Source: Flagellimonas amphidinii (lineage in GTDB: Bacteria > Bacteroidota > Bacteroidia > Flavobacteriales > Flavobacteriaceae). From it: a stretch of 64,000 bases of DNA. Under the pieces are notes generated by a model. It saw nothing but the letters and a program-made list of their open reading frames with translations, was not told the origin of the DNA and ran no database searches. Below, one piece after another: positions 55,348 to 64,000 of the stretch (position 1 is the first letter of the stretch; each line of letters begins with the position of its first letter). The position numbers and the translations under genes are program-made. The DNA is taken from assembly GCF_013090115.1 (NCBI RefSeq), contig NZ_JABFNN010000031.1:186001-250000 (forward strand). The letters are read 5' to 3'.

Positions 55348-58260
55348 ATGTGGATAAACCTTTACATTCCCCTATTCTTATTTATATTTTTTACAGCAAA
55401 AGGTCAAAATAATCCTTTGATTGTTAAAGATTCTCTTGCACAATCTGCTTGGGTTGAAAATACCTATGAACAAATGAGCTTGGATGAAAGAATTGGGCAA
55501 TTGTTCATGGTAAGTGTTGCCTCAAACCAAGGTGACACGGCAACAGATAAAATTACCCAGCTTATCCAAGAGCATGGTATTGGAGGTGTCATATTTTCCA
55601 CTGGTGGCCCTGTGCGGCAAGCAAAGTTGACCAATGAGTATCAGACAAGTTCAAAAATTCCGTTATTGATCGGTATGGATGCTGAGTGGGGACTGGCCAT
55701 GCGGCTAGATTCTACTTACGCTTTTCCTTGGAACATGACCTTGGGGGCTATTCAAAACAATAAGATTGTTGAGAAAGTGGGCCATCAAATAGGAATACAC
55801 GCCAAAAGATTGGGAGTGCACATTAACTTTGCACCAGATATAGACGTTAATAACAATCCTCAAAACCCGATTATTGGCAATCGTTCCTTCGGTGAATCAC
55901 CAGATAACGTAGCTCAAAAAGGAATTGCATTTGTTCAAGGTATGGAAAGTGCAGGAGTTTTGTCTTGTGGCAAGCATTTCCCAGGACATGGAGATACGGC
56001 CACAGATTCGCACAAGGCGTTGCCCATCATTAATTCTTCAAGAAAGGAACTGGATTCCATAGAATTATATCCGTTTAAAGAATTGGTCAATCATGGCTTG
56101 AGTTCCATGATGGTGGCCCATTTGGATGTTCCCAGTTTGGAAGATAGGTTAGGCCACCCTTCTTCACTTTCTGAAAGTATAATTTCTGGACTTTTAAAGG
56201 ATGAGTTGGGATTTCAAGGGTTGGTTTTCACTGATGCTCTGAATATGAAAGCGGTTTCACAATTCGCCAATGAAGGAGAGGTGGAATTGGAAGCTTTTTT
56301 GGCAGGGAACGACATGCTTTTAATGCCCGAAGATGTTATCAAGGCAAAGCGTAAAATACTTGAAGCTTATGAACAAGGAGTCATTTCTGAAGATCGGATC
56401 GCTTATTCTGTGAAAAAAATATTGATGGCTAAGTACAAAGTGGGTTTAAACAACTATCAACCTGTTGCTTTAGAGCATCTGTATGAGGATTTAAATGGAA
56501 TCGAAAACAATATCATCTACGAAGAAGCTATTGAAAATGCCATTACAGCAGTCAAAAACAATTTTTCATTGTTGCCCATCAAAAAATTGGAGAATAAGAA
56601 AATTGCCTATGTTCAATTTGGAGATGATACCGGGGCTACCTTTTTCAATACGTTGAATAGATATGCCAAGGTTACACAGATAAGTGCGAAAGATGCTGCT
56701 GGTTATCGAAACGGCTTGGCCAATTTTAATTTGGTCATTGTAGGCTTTCATAAGAATAACGCCAGTCCGTGGAAGGGCTATAAATTTTCTAAAAATGAGC
56801 TGTTTTGGTTAGAGGAAATCGCTAGAATGCGGACCAGCAATACCATATTGGCCCTGTTTGCCAAGCCCTATGCTCTTTCAGATGTGCTCAATTTTAATAC
56901 TATGGATGCCGTGGTTATGGCATATCAAAACAGTACAATTGCCCAAGAAAAGGCCGCTGAGGTGATTTTTGGCGCGGTTGGAGCAAATGGAAAACTTCCA
57001 GTCTCTGCTCATGATGAGTTTCCGGTACATAGCGGAGTTCATTTGAAACCCTTGCAGCGTTTAGGATATAGTTTTCCAGAAAGAGTTGGATTAAATTCAT
57101 CCAAATTGGCAAAAGTTGACAGTTTAATGCAGGTAGGATTGGATTCCTTGATGTTTCCAGGAGCGCAGGTCCTTATTGCAAAACAAGGAAAAGTAGTATA
57201 TCAGAAGAACTTTGGAAAGCCAACATATACAACGGACAATTCTGTTAATGAAAATCATATATATGATTTGGCATCCTTGACCAAAATTCTTTCTACTTTA
57301 CCATTACTGATGAAAATGGAAGAGGAAGGGAAGATAGCGCTGAATGATACCTTCAAGGATTTGATTCCAGAATATGAGGAAACCGAATTAAAAGATGTCA
57401 CCGTTCTCAAAGCTTTGTCTCATTATGGGCGGCTTCCTGCGTGGATTGCTTTCTATATTGATACATTGACCAAAAACAGGAAACCGTCCCCTGATTTTTA
57501 CCGGAATGTAGCGATGAGTGGATTTTCATACAAAGTGGCAGACAATTTATACTTAACCGATGCCTATAAAGATTCTATTTATAATAGAATTGGAAGACAA
57601 AAGCTGAAATCCAATCGATACCGCTATAGTGATGTTGCTTATTATGTATTCAAAAAATACATAGAGGAAACGTACGGAAGACCTATTGATGAACTGATAA
57701 GCGAGTTTCTGTACACTCCAATGGGTTTACAGCATACCATGTTTAATCCTCTTGACCGATTTTCAAAAGAAGAGATTGTCCCTTCGGAAGAAGATAATTA
57801 TTATAGATATCAAACTGTGCAAGGCTATGTGCATGACATGGGTGCAGCTATGCAGGGCGGAGTAGGGGGGCATGCGGGACTGTTCAGTAATGCCAATGAT
57901 GTGGCCAAAATTATGCAAATGTACCTTCAAGGGGGTATTTATGGAGGAGAGCGTTTTTTGGATGAACGAACCATAAAAAAATTCAACACGTGTTATTTCT
58001 GTCATAAAAATGTGAGGAGAGGGGTTGGTTTTGATAAACCTCAATTGGAAGAAAAAGGACCTACCTGCGGTTGCGTTTCAAGAAAAAGCTTTGGACATAG
58101 CGGTTTTACGGGGACTTATACTTGGGCTGACCCAGATGAAGAGCTGGTCTACGTGTTTTTATCGAACAGAACATTTCCTTCAGCAACCAATACTTTGTTG
58201 GTCAAATCTGGTTTACGGACAAGGATACAACAAGCTATTTATGATTCCATTATACATTAA
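55348..58260 (+). CDS. GH3 N-acetyl-hexosaminidase (NagZ-like) fused to a beta-lactamase-fold serine hydrolase
   Basis: 970 residues with signal peptide (IPLFLFIFFTAKGQ). GH3 domain about 30-580 with NagZ-type KHFPGHGDTATDSH (209-222) and nucleophile Asp296 in FTDALNMK. A second domain about 595-970 is a beta-lactamase/esterase fold: S-LT-K at 643-646, Y-S-D at 760-762 (the usual Asn replaced) and GHSGFTG as the KTG-like box. Four Cys in CYFC (882-885) and CGC (907-909) may form a metal or disulfide site. It probably acts on peptidoglycan pieces in the periplasm. Confidence 0.92.
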   Translation: MWINLYIPLFLFIFFTAKGQNNPLIVKDSLAQSAWVENTYEQMSLDERIGQLFMVSVASNQGDTATDKITQLIQEHGIGGVIFSTGGPVRQAKLTNEYQTSSKIPLLIGMDAEWGLAMRLDSTYAFPWNMTLGAIQNNKIVEKVGHQIGIHAKRLGVHINFAPDIDVNNNPQNPIIGNRSFGESPDNVAQKGIAFVQGMESAGVLSCGKHFPGHGDTATDSHKALPIINSSRKELDSIELYPFKELVNHGLSSMMVAHLDVPSLEDRLGHPSSLSESIISGLLKDELGFQGLVFTDALNMKAVSQFANEGEVELEAFLAGNDMLLMPEDVIKAKRKILEAYEQGVISEDRIAYSVKKILMAKYKVGLNNYQPVALEHLYEDLNGIENNIIYEEAIENAITAVKNNFSLLPIKKLENKKIAYVQFGDDTGATFFNTLNRYAKVTQISAKDAAGYRNGLANFNLVIVGFHKNNASPWKGYKFSKNELFWLEEIARMRTSNTILALFAKPYALSDVLNFNTMDAVVMAYQNSTIAQEKAAEVIFGAVGANGKLPVSAHDEFPVHSGVHLKPLQRLGYSFPERVGLNSSKLAKVDSLMQVGLDSLMFPGAQVLIAKQGKVVYQKNFGKPTYTTDNSVNENHIYDLASLTKILSTLPLLMKMEEEGKIALNDTFKDLIPEYEETELKDVTVLKALSHYGRLPAWIAFYIDTLTKNRKPSPDFYRNVAMSGFSYKVADNLYLTDAYKDSIYNRIGRQKLKSNRYRYSDVAYYVFKKYIEETYGRPIDELISEFLYTPMGLQHTMFNPLDRFSKEEIVPSEEDNYYRYQTVQGYVHDMGAAMQGGVGGHAGLFSNANDVAKIMQMYLQGGIYGGERFLDERTIKKFNTCYFCHKNVRRGVGFDKPQLEEKGPTCGCVSRKSFGHSGFTGTYTWADPDEELVYVFLSNRTFPSATNTLLVKSGLRTRIQQAIYDSIIH

Positions 58261-58289
58261 AAAGCAAATATTGCTTTAGATTTGTTTTT

Positions 58290-59432
58290 ATGAAAATAGC
58301 AATTGTATGTTACCCCACATTTGGAGGAAGTGGTGTTGTAGCCACTGAATTGGGAATCGCTTTGGCCGAAAGAGGGCATGAGATTCACTTTATAACCTAC
58401 AAACAACCTGTACGTTTGGGACTTTTGGGCAACAATATTCATTTTCATGAAGTACACGTGCCTGAATATCCTCTTTTTCATTACCAACCTTATGAGCTTG
58501 CTTTGTCCAGCAAATTGGTGGATACTGTAAGAATGTACGGGATAGAGCTGTTACATGTACATTACGCTATTCCTCATGCATATGCGGGGTATATGGCCAA
58601 AAAAATGCTTCAGGAAGAAGGTATTTTTATTCCTATGATTACTACACTGCATGGTACGGATATTACCTTGGTAGGAAAACACCCTTTTTACAAACCTGCG
58701 GTCAACTTCAGCATTAATAAATCAGACGTGGTAACATCAGTTTCTGAAGCTTTGAAACAAAGCACTTTGGAAATTTTTGATATTGAAAAAGAAATAGAAG
58801 TCATTCCAAACTTTATTGATACCTCAAAATACAGCCAGGAATATACAGATTGTCAACGTACGTTGATGGCCAATGATGATGAACGTATCGTTACACACAT
58901 CAGTAATTTTAGAAAGGTTAAACGTATTCCAGATGTAATAAAGATTTTCTATCGTATTCAAAAAGAAATTCCAGCTAAACTGATTATGGTCGGAGAGGGG
59001 CCAGAGAAAGAATATGCCGAACAACTTTGTGATGATCTTGATATTAAAGAAAGAGTACTTTTCTTGGGCAATAGCACTGAGATAGACAGAATCTTGTGTT
59101 TTTCTGATTTGTTCTTACTGCCATCAGAATCTGAAAGTTTTGGATTGGCGGCCTTGGAAGCCATGATAAATAAAGTGGCCGTAGTTTCGAGTAATATTGG
59201 AGGAATTCCGGAGGTGAACAAAGAAGGCATTTCTGGTTTCTTGTCTGATGTAGGAGATGTTGAGGATATGGCAGTAAAAGCCCTGAAAATACTAAGAGAT
59301 GAGGGTACACTTGAAAAGTTCAAGGAAAATGCTTTCAAAACAGCTTCAAAGTTTGATATAGTTCATATATTGCCTATATATGAAGAGGTTTATGAAAAAG
59401 CCTATAAGTCAAGATTCAAGAATACCTATTGA
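58290..59432 (+). CDS. bshA: N-acetyl-alpha-D-glucosaminyl L-malate synthase (bacillithiol synthesis)
   Basis: 380 residues of GT4 fold with the BshA start (IVCYPTFGGSGVVATELG), HFITYKQPVRL, TTLHGTDITLVG, SNFRKVKR and the C-terminal LLPSESESFGLAALEAM donor site. It joins UDP-GlcNAc to malate in the first step of bacillithiol. BshB and BshC are not in this window. Starts 29 bases after the GH3 fusion gene and three bases before the next gene. Confidence 0.95.
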   Translation: MKIAIVCYPTFGGSGVVATELGIALAERGHEIHFITYKQPVRLGLLGNNIHFHEVHVPEYPLFHYQPYELALSSKLVDTVRMYGIELLHVHYAIPHAYAGYMAKKMLQEEGIFIPMITTLHGTDITLVGKHPFYKPAVNFSINKSDVVTSVSEALKQSTLEIFDIEKEIEVIPNFIDTSKYSQEYTDCQRTLMANDDERIVTHISNFRKVKRIPDVIKIFYRIQKEIPAKLIMVGEGPEKEYAEQLCDDLDIKERVLFLGNSTEIDRILCFSDLFLLPSESESFGLAALEAMINKVAVVSSNIGGIPEVNKEGISGFLSDVGDVEDMAVKALKILRDEGTLEKFKENAFKTASKFDIVHILPIYEEVYEKAYKSRFKNTY

Positions 59433-59435
59433 TTT

Positions 59436-59897
59436 GTGAAACAAATTCTGCTCATAACATTTGCATGTTTGCTTTCTTGTAAAGCCCAAAAAGAAGGGCA
59501 ATCAATTTCTGGTGAGGAAATGAAAGATTTAGTTCTAATTGCACAAGATCATTATAGTGGCATTTTGGAATACGATACCCAAGTGATCAAGGATGCCAAA
59601 TCTTTGCATAAATTCTATGCTCAAATCAATAAAACCAGAAAACCTGGACTTCCTGTTCCTGTAATTGACTTTTCCAAAGAAACAGTCATAGTTATCTGTA
59701 TGGGGCAACAAAAAGGTGAAATAGAGCCTAAATTATCCAAAACCGAAGAATCTGAGAGCAACATAATTATCGCAGTGGAGTTGCTCAAAAATAATGACTT
59801 CAAAAAAGATGTGAATGCATCGATATTCCATTCTTTTTATGTGTACAAAATCCCAAATACTTCCAAGAAAATAGATTTTCAAAAATTAGGATGGTAG
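59436..59897 (+). CDS. Small putative lipoprotein (153 aa)
   Basis: 153 residues from GTG 59436 with a lipoprotein signal (LLITFACLLSCKAQ, Cys15). The mature part is a mixed alpha/beta domain (VPVIDFSKETVIVICMGQQKG, NIIIAVELL, HSFYVYKIPN). No family was recognised. Its position after bshA in the same direction suggests one transcript. Confidence 0.8.
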   Translation: MKQILLITFACLLSCKAQKEGQSISGEEMKDLVLIAQDHYSGILEYDTQVIKDAKSLHKFYAQINKTRKPGLPVPVIDFSKETVIVICMGQQKGEIEPKLSKTEESESNIIIAVELLKNNDFKKDVNASIFHSFYVYKIPNTSKKIDFQKLGW

Positions 59898-59980
59898 CTC
59901 AGATTTTCACCCTATTTTTACTTCTTATCGAAAATTGAGGCACTTGAAAGTGCAAAATTCAGCTTTAGGAAAGGTTGACA

Positions 59981-59988
59981 TAGCTTTG
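59981..59988 (+). promoter_or_regulatory. -7 promoter element of the OmpA gene
   Basis: TAGCTTTG fits TAnnTTTG and lies 25 bases before the ATG at 60014. Confidence 0.45.
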
Positions 59989-60013
59989 TTGGAGCAAATC
60001 TCAAATCTTGCTT

Positions 60014-61192
60014 ATGAAAACTTTAAAACTGGTCGTATTGGCAGTGGTAATGAACTTCTCATCATTCATTTTTGCCCAAGAAATTGAATTAACGAAAAAA
60101 GACAGTATTGTCCAAAGTTTCTGGTTGGTTACAGTAGGAACCAACATGGTGGACGATTCTGGTGATGAATTTGGAGAGTTGTTCGACTTTAGTGAAGGTT
60201 GGAACATGGTTCCATTCCCGTCCAGAGTAAGTGTTGGGCGATATTTCAAGAATGGTCTTGGATTAGAAGCCATAGGAACATACAACAGATATAATGAAGG
60301 AAAAATAGTTGATAATGCAGTAAACCCAGAGGATAGAGACTATTTTGGCGTAGATTTTAGGGTTAGCTATGACCTTAATATGATTCTGGGTGAAACGGGC
60401 TTTTTTGATCCATATATTGGGATAGGTGCAGGTTATACAGATGCTAATAACCAAGGTAGGGGTACATATAACGCGGTGGTAGGTTTTAGGACTTGGTTTT
60501 CTGAGCATTGGGGATTGGATTTCAGTTCTACAGGTAAATGGACTATGGATACTGAAAATTCTACTAACCATGTTCAACATGCTGTTGGAGTTGCCTATAG
60601 ATTTGAGGTTGAAAAGGGATTATCCAGAAAAGGAGAAGAAAAACTTGCTTTATTGCAAGAAATAGAAGAGGAACAAAAGAAACTCCAAGATTCAATTGCT
60701 GCTCAAGAAAAGGCTGATGAGGAAGCAAGATTGTTGGCGGAACGTGTGAAAAAAGAAAAAGAAGCTGCTGAATTGGCGGCATCGGAAAAAGCAAAAAAAG
60801 AAGCAGAACATGCACGTAGGGCTGTAATTAAATCTAAGCTAAATGATTTGGGTAATGTATATTTTAAATTGAACTCGTCGTATTTGACTTCTAGAGATAA
60901 AGAACTGTTGGATAAGTTGGTGGCAGTTATGAAAGACGAAACCGATCTTGTAATTAAAGTAAGTTCCCATACTGATTCTAGGGGGACTGATAAATATAAC
61001 CAATGGTTGTCACAGAGAAGAGGGGAACGTACGGTAGAGTATGTGATTTCAAAAGCTATAGCTAAAGATAGAATTAGTTTTGAAGCATTTGGGGAAACTA
61101 AACTGGTTAATGAATGTGATGACAATGTTCCATGTTCAGAAGAGAAACATTCGAAGAATAGAAGATCAGAATTTCAGATTATTAAGTATTAA
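60014..61192 (+). CDS. OmpA family outer-membrane protein
   Basis: ATG 60014 gives 392 residues with a signal peptide (LVVLAVVMNFSSFIFAQ). An eight-strand-type barrel at about 30-200 (FDPYIGIGAGYTD, GLDFSSTGKWTM) is followed by a charged helical linker (EIEEEQKKLQDSIAAQEKAD) and an OmpA C-terminal domain (VKVSSHTDSRGTDKYNQWLSQRR, with the peptidoglycan-binding Asp and Arg). It ties the outer membrane to the wall. Confidence 0.95.
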   Translation: MKTLKLVVLAVVMNFSSFIFAQEIELTKKDSIVQSFWLVTVGTNMVDDSGDEFGELFDFSEGWNMVPFPSRVSVGRYFKNGLGLEAIGTYNRYNEGKIVDNAVNPEDRDYFGVDFRVSYDLNMILGETGFFDPYIGIGAGYTDANNQGRGTYNAVVGFRTWFSEHWGLDFSSTGKWTMDTENSTNHVQHAVGVAYRFEVEKGLSRKGEEKLALLQEIEEEQKKLQDSIAAQEKADEEARLLAERVKKEKEAAELAASEKAKKEAEHARRAVIKSKLNDLGNVYFKLNSSYLTSRDKELLDKLVAVMKDETDLVIKVSSHTDSRGTDKYNQWLSQRRGERTVEYVISKAIAKDRISFEAFGETKLVNECDDNVPCSEEKHSKNRRSEFQIIKY

Positions 61193-61210
61193 ATTAGGTT
61201 TTTGGTAAAC

Positions 61211-61240
61211 AAAAAGCCAGGCACAATGCCTGGCTTTTTT
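61211..61240. terminator. Bidirectional Rho-independent terminator
   Basis: GCCAGGCA/TGCCTGGC with loop CAA, preceded by five As and followed by a run of Ts, sits between the OmpA gene (+) and the acetyltransferase gene (-), so it can end both transcripts. Confidence 0.88.
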
Positions 61241-61255
61241 TGTCAATAGTAAAAT

Positions 61256-61897
61256 TTATTTCTTCGGAAGTGCTCTACCTGGATTACCTACCATAGTGGA
61301 ATTAGGTTCCACACTCCTAATAATCACACTTCCAGCACCAATAAGACTATCTTTTCCAATTTTCCCTATACTGGACATGATAGTAGCGCCAATACCAACA
61401 TAAACATAATCTTCCAACTCTAAATTGGCGCCTACATTAACACCAGAAGACATAAATACTCCATTTCCAATAATTACATGATGACCTATAGTTGAGGACA
61501 TATTGACCATGAAAAAATCCCCAATTTTAGTATGAGGCATTACAATACTTCCAGGAAGCATATAATTGGCTTCTCCCATATGAGTATCAGGACCTATACA
61601 TGAAGTATGATGAAAAAAGCTAGGAATATCATATCCCATTTTTTTACATTCTGATAAATATTTTTCTCGTATGCGATTATTGCCAATAGGGCAGTAAACA
61701 TTTTGGGCGAGTTGTTTTATTTTATTTCTGTTCAAATCTTCAAAAGTGCCAACAATGGGTATATTGAGAATACTTTTTCCGTATAGAGCTTCATTGTCAT
61801 CAATAAAACCAACTACTTCTATTCCCGCTTCAGCAAGATAAGATGCGTAGATTTGTCCGTGAGTTCCGGCTCCTATGATAAGGGATTTTTTACTCAT
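61256..61897 (-). CDS. NeuD/PglD-family sugar acetyltransferase
   Basis: ATG 61897 gives 213 residues. N-terminal Rossmann-like part (SLIIGAGTHGQIYASYLAEAG) and a left-handed beta-helix of hexapeptide repeats (from about 95, IGPDTHMGEANYMLPGS and onward, ending MVGNPGRALPKK). It N- or O-acetylates a sugar, by family an amino sugar for glycan or capsule. Starts 8 bases inside the preceding sugar transferase gene. Confidence 0.9.
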   Translation of the reverse strand: MSKKSLIIGAGTHGQIYASYLAEAGIEVVGFIDDNEALYGKSILNIPIVGTFEDLNRNKIKQLAQNVYCPIGNNRIREKYLSECKKMGYDIPSFFHHTSCIGPDTHMGEANYMLPGSIVMPHTKIGDFFMVNMSSTIGHHVIIGNGVFMSSGVNVGANLELEDYVYVGIGATIMSSIGKIGKDSLIGAGSVIIRSVEPNSTMVGNPGRALPKK

Positions 61898-62507
61898 TTT
61901 CAGTGTTGTTGCCAGTGAAGGGTACCATGCCCACAGTATCACCACTGTCAATATCTTTTCTCAGTAGTACTTTTTGTAAGGTAAGAAGCATGACTTTAAG
62001 ATCAGTTAAGAATGATACGTTGTCAACATACCAAATATCCAATTCAAATCGTTTTTGCCAAGATATAGAATTTCTACCATTGACTTGCGCCCAACCTGTT
62101 ACTCCAGGTTTTACCAAGTGCCTTTTTCTCTGTTCCTCATTGTAAAGAGGTAAGTATTTGAGCAACAAGGGTCTCGGCCCAATGAGACTCATTTCTCCCT
62201 TTAGGACATTAAATAGCTGAGGTAATTCGTCTAATGAGGTTTTTCTGATGAACTTTCCAATTTTTGTTATGCGCAAATGGTTGGGTAATAATTCTCCATT
62301 TTCATCCTTTTTGTCGTTCATAGACTTGAATTTTACCAGTTTGAACAAATCTTCATTCTTACCAGGTCTTATCTGAAAAAAGAATGGCTTCCCATTATTA
62401 GAAAAGTAAAGAATTATCATCAGAATGATGATGACTGGGGAGGCTATACAAATTATTGAAAATGAAACAAATACATCAAATAACCTTTTCAGGAATAGGC
62501 GGTACAT
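61890..62507 (-). CDS. PglC-type polyprenyl-phosphate sugar phosphotransferase
   Basis: 205 residues. N-terminal re-entrant membrane segment (FVSFSIICIASPVIIILMIILY), KFKSM phrase, the catalytic Asp-Glu in TSLDELPQLFNVLKGEMSLIGPRPLL and PGVTGWAQVNGRN. It moves a sugar phosphate to the lipid carrier to start polysaccharide or glycan synthesis. With the acetyltransferase it forms the end of a larger polysaccharide locus or a protein-glycosylation unit. Confidence 0.94.
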   Translation of the reverse strand: MYRLFLKRLFDVFVSFSIICIASPVIIILMIILYFSNNGKPFFFQIRPGKNEDLFKLVKFKSMNDKKDENGELLPNHLRITKIGKFIRKTSLDELPQLFNVLKGEMSLIGPRPLLLKYLPLYNEEQRKRHLVKPGVTGWAQVNGRNSISWQKRFELDIWYVDNVSFLTDLKVMLLTLQKVLLRKDIDSGDTVGMVPFTGNNTENE

Positions 62508-62701
62508 ATTTGAGTCTTTTAGGTTAGGCCGTAAAAATCAAACAAAATTATCACATATAAAAACATCTTGCAGAATTTGTCGATGTTCTGCATGAGAAAT
62601 GTAATTCTAACACAATTCAAAACTAAATAAGTATTCAGTCATAGTATTTTTTTGCGTTTTATCGATAATTTGTTTTTAAATAACCAGTTGTTTTTCAGTA
62701 C

Positions 62702-62718
62702 CTATAACTTTGTTATAG
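62702..62718 (+). promoter_or_regulatory. -7 promoter element within a perfect dyad, FN3 gene
   Basis: TAACTTTG (62705-62712) fits TAnnTTTG and lies within CTATAAC-TTT-GTTATAG, a perfect 7-bp inverted repeat with a three-base centre (62702-62718). The ATG follows after 35 bases. Confidence 0.45.
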
Positions 62719-62753
62719 TTAGCACTACCATACAACCTATAAACTGAGACTAA

Positions 62754-64000
62754 ATGACTAAAAAATTACTTTTCCTCTTAATTCTTTTAGGTACTACGGG
62801 GTTATTTGCACAGAATCTTCATGACGATTCCAATGCAGCTTCTATAGAGAATGAAGCAAATACTACAACAGGATGGAACACATCTGGTAATTTGACCTCC
62901 AGTACTGACAATCCTTTTCAGGGCTCTTTTGCTATCAGTCTAGAAGCCTCACGAGCAGGTTCGGCCTCTGGTAGAGATATGAGTTATTCATTTAATGCCG
63001 TGGTTGGTGAAGAATACAATATCAGCATCTGGGCCAGACAAGGCAACAATCCCAATAGTCCAGCTTTTGCCAATTGGTTTGGCTTTACAGGATTTAGCAC
63101 TACAGCAATTACTTCGGGAACTTGGACGGAATATACATGGACAGTTACCGCTACCAATGCTAATCCAATTATCAGAATATATACTTCTTCTAGAAATGCC
63201 AGTAATGTAGGGGATGAGGTACTTATAGATAACATTTCAATTACAGTAGCGAACAGTGATGCGGAAGCACCAAGTGCGATTACAGATCTTTCCTCTTCAA
63301 ATACTACAATGACTGGAACGGATTTATCTTGGTCTGCATCCACAGATAATGTTGGAGTAAGCAATTATGAGGTTTTCCAAGATGGTGTAAGTATCGGGAA
63401 TACAGGTACAAATACAACTTTTAATGTTACAGGTTTGGCACCCAATACAAGTTATGATTTTACTGTTTTTGCTGAAGATGTTGCCGGCAATGTTTCCTTG
63501 GTCAGTAATACGGAGACTGTTAATACACTATCTGACTCGCAGGCTCCTACAGCAGTAACGGATTTGTCTTCAACTAATACAACCTCAACAACGACGAGCC
63601 TTTCGTGGAGCACATCTGCAGATAATATTGGGGTGACCAACTATGAAGTTTTTCAGGATGGTGTAAGTATTGGAAATACAGGGACAAATACAACTTTTAA
63701 TGTAACAGGACTTACAGCAAGTACAAGTTATGATTTTACCGTTTTTGCGGAAGACGCAGCGGGAAATACATCTTTGGTCAGTAATACAGAAACGGTAAAT
63801 ACTTTAGCGCTACCTGATACAGAGGCTCCCACAGCGATTTCCGATTTATCTTCTTCTACTACTACTTCTACTACTACTGATTTATCTTGGTCTGCATCCA
63901 CAGATAATGTTGGGGTAACTAATTATGAGGTTTTCCAAGATGGTGTGAGTATAGCCAATACGGGTACCGCAACAACTTTTAATGTTACAGGGCTTGCACC
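62754..64000 (+). CDS. Secreted fibronectin type III repeat protein (3' end outside window)
   Basis: ATG 62754 opens a frame that runs to the window edge without a stop (415 codons seen). A signal peptide (LLFLLILLGTTGLFAQ) is followed by a carbohydrate-binding-like first domain (about 20-165, VLIDNISITVANS), then FN3 units of about 92-94 residues starting near 'APTAVTDLSS'. The second and third units are almost identical to the first (ASTDNVGV, NYEVFQDGVSIGNTGT, TSYDFTVFAED). Such proteins often end in a T9SS tail or a hydrolase domain. The rest is not visible. Confidence 0.9.
   Translation, partial: MTKKLLFLLILLGTTGLFAQNLHDDSNAASIENEANTTTGWNTSGNLTSSTDNPFQGSFAISLEASRAGSASGRDMSYSFNAVVGEEYNISIWARQGNNPNSPAFANWFGFTGFSTTAITSGTWTEYTWTVTATNANPIIRIYTSSRNASNVGDEVLIDNISITVANSDAEAPSAITDLSSSNTTMTGTDLSWSASTDNVGVSNYEVFQDGVSIGNTGTNTTFNVTGLAPNTSYDFTVFAEDVAGNVSLVSNTETVNTLSDSQAPTAVTDLSSTNTTSTTTSLSWSTSADNIGVTNYEVFQDGVSIGNTGTNTTFNVTGLTASTSYDFTVFAEDAAGNTSLVSNTETVNTLALPDTEAPTAISDLSSSTTTSTTTDLSWSASTDNVGVTNYEVFQDGVSIANTGTATTFNVTGLA

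Noticed and set aside
58261-58284. TAGATTTG at 58277 as a bshA promoter
   Set aside because: It ends only five bases before the ATG, so a transcript from it would start inside the coding region.
63241-64000. Repeats as a CRISPR array
   Set aside because: Units are about 280 bases, in one open frame and encode FN3 domains. No short repeat-spacer pattern occurs anywhere in the window.

Overview
The window is chromosomal DNA of a marine-type member of the Flavobacteriaceae (Bacteroidota). The signs are TAnnTTTG-type -7 promoter elements, a T9SS sorting domain, BshA, TamB and LptD of Bacteroidota type, a complete L-fucose oxidation cluster with two GH29 fucosidases, and a generally low GC content. 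The genus cannot be fixed from the sequence alone.

1-2.6 kb: the end of an FtsX/MacB-type ABC permease and its ATPase. The permease and the start of the ATPase gene are clearly GC-richer than everything after about 2.15 kb. 2.68-9.92 kb: a tRNA-Arg(TCT) gene carrying a 7.2-kb integrated element. The element is bounded by a 17-bp core repeat and by helically phased TGTTACA/TGTAACA heptads at each end. On the minus strand it encodes a tyrosine integrase, an unknown protein, an excisionase-like HTH protein, a winged-helix-like protein and five small genes, some resembling phage head/packaging genes. On its left side it carries a secreted trypsin-like protease and a small lipoprotein. The rest of the original tRNA and its terminator lie at 9.90-9.99 kb, next to a frameshifted DinB-family gene.

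10.7-14.4 kb: an uncharacterised three-gene envelope operon (MORN-type protein, DUF2490 barrel, MORN-repeat protein). 14.4-26.2 kb: a single-strand L-fucose cluster. Two GH29 fucosidases release fucose, FucP imports it, a mutarotase, L-fucose dehydrogenase, fuconolactonase, L-fuconate dehydratase, 2-keto-3-deoxy-L-fuconate dehydrogenase and a diketo-acid hydrolase turn it into pyruvate and L-lactate, and an FMN-dependent L-lactate dehydrogenase finishes the route. An AraC regulator lies at its head. 26.4-30.5 kb: a very large secreted protein joining FG-GAP/ASPIC repeats to a vanadium-haloperoxidase-type domain and a T9SS tail.

30.8-62.5 kb: mostly core and envelope genes: deoxyribonucleotidase, esterases, VanX-type dipeptidase, methyltransferases, AI-2E transporter, RsmE, TsaD, TamB, the pfkA-gap pair, an N-acetylglucosamine-kinase-type protein, RidA, LptD, amidase, MCE protein, an HdrD-like Fe-S pair, a GH3/beta-lactamase-fold fusion, BshA and an OmpA protein. 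The segment ends with a glycan-assembly pair (PglD-like acetyltransferase and PglC-like phosphoglycosyl transferase). 62.7 kb to the end: the 5' part of a secreted protein with near-identical fibronectin type III repeats, cut off by the window edge.
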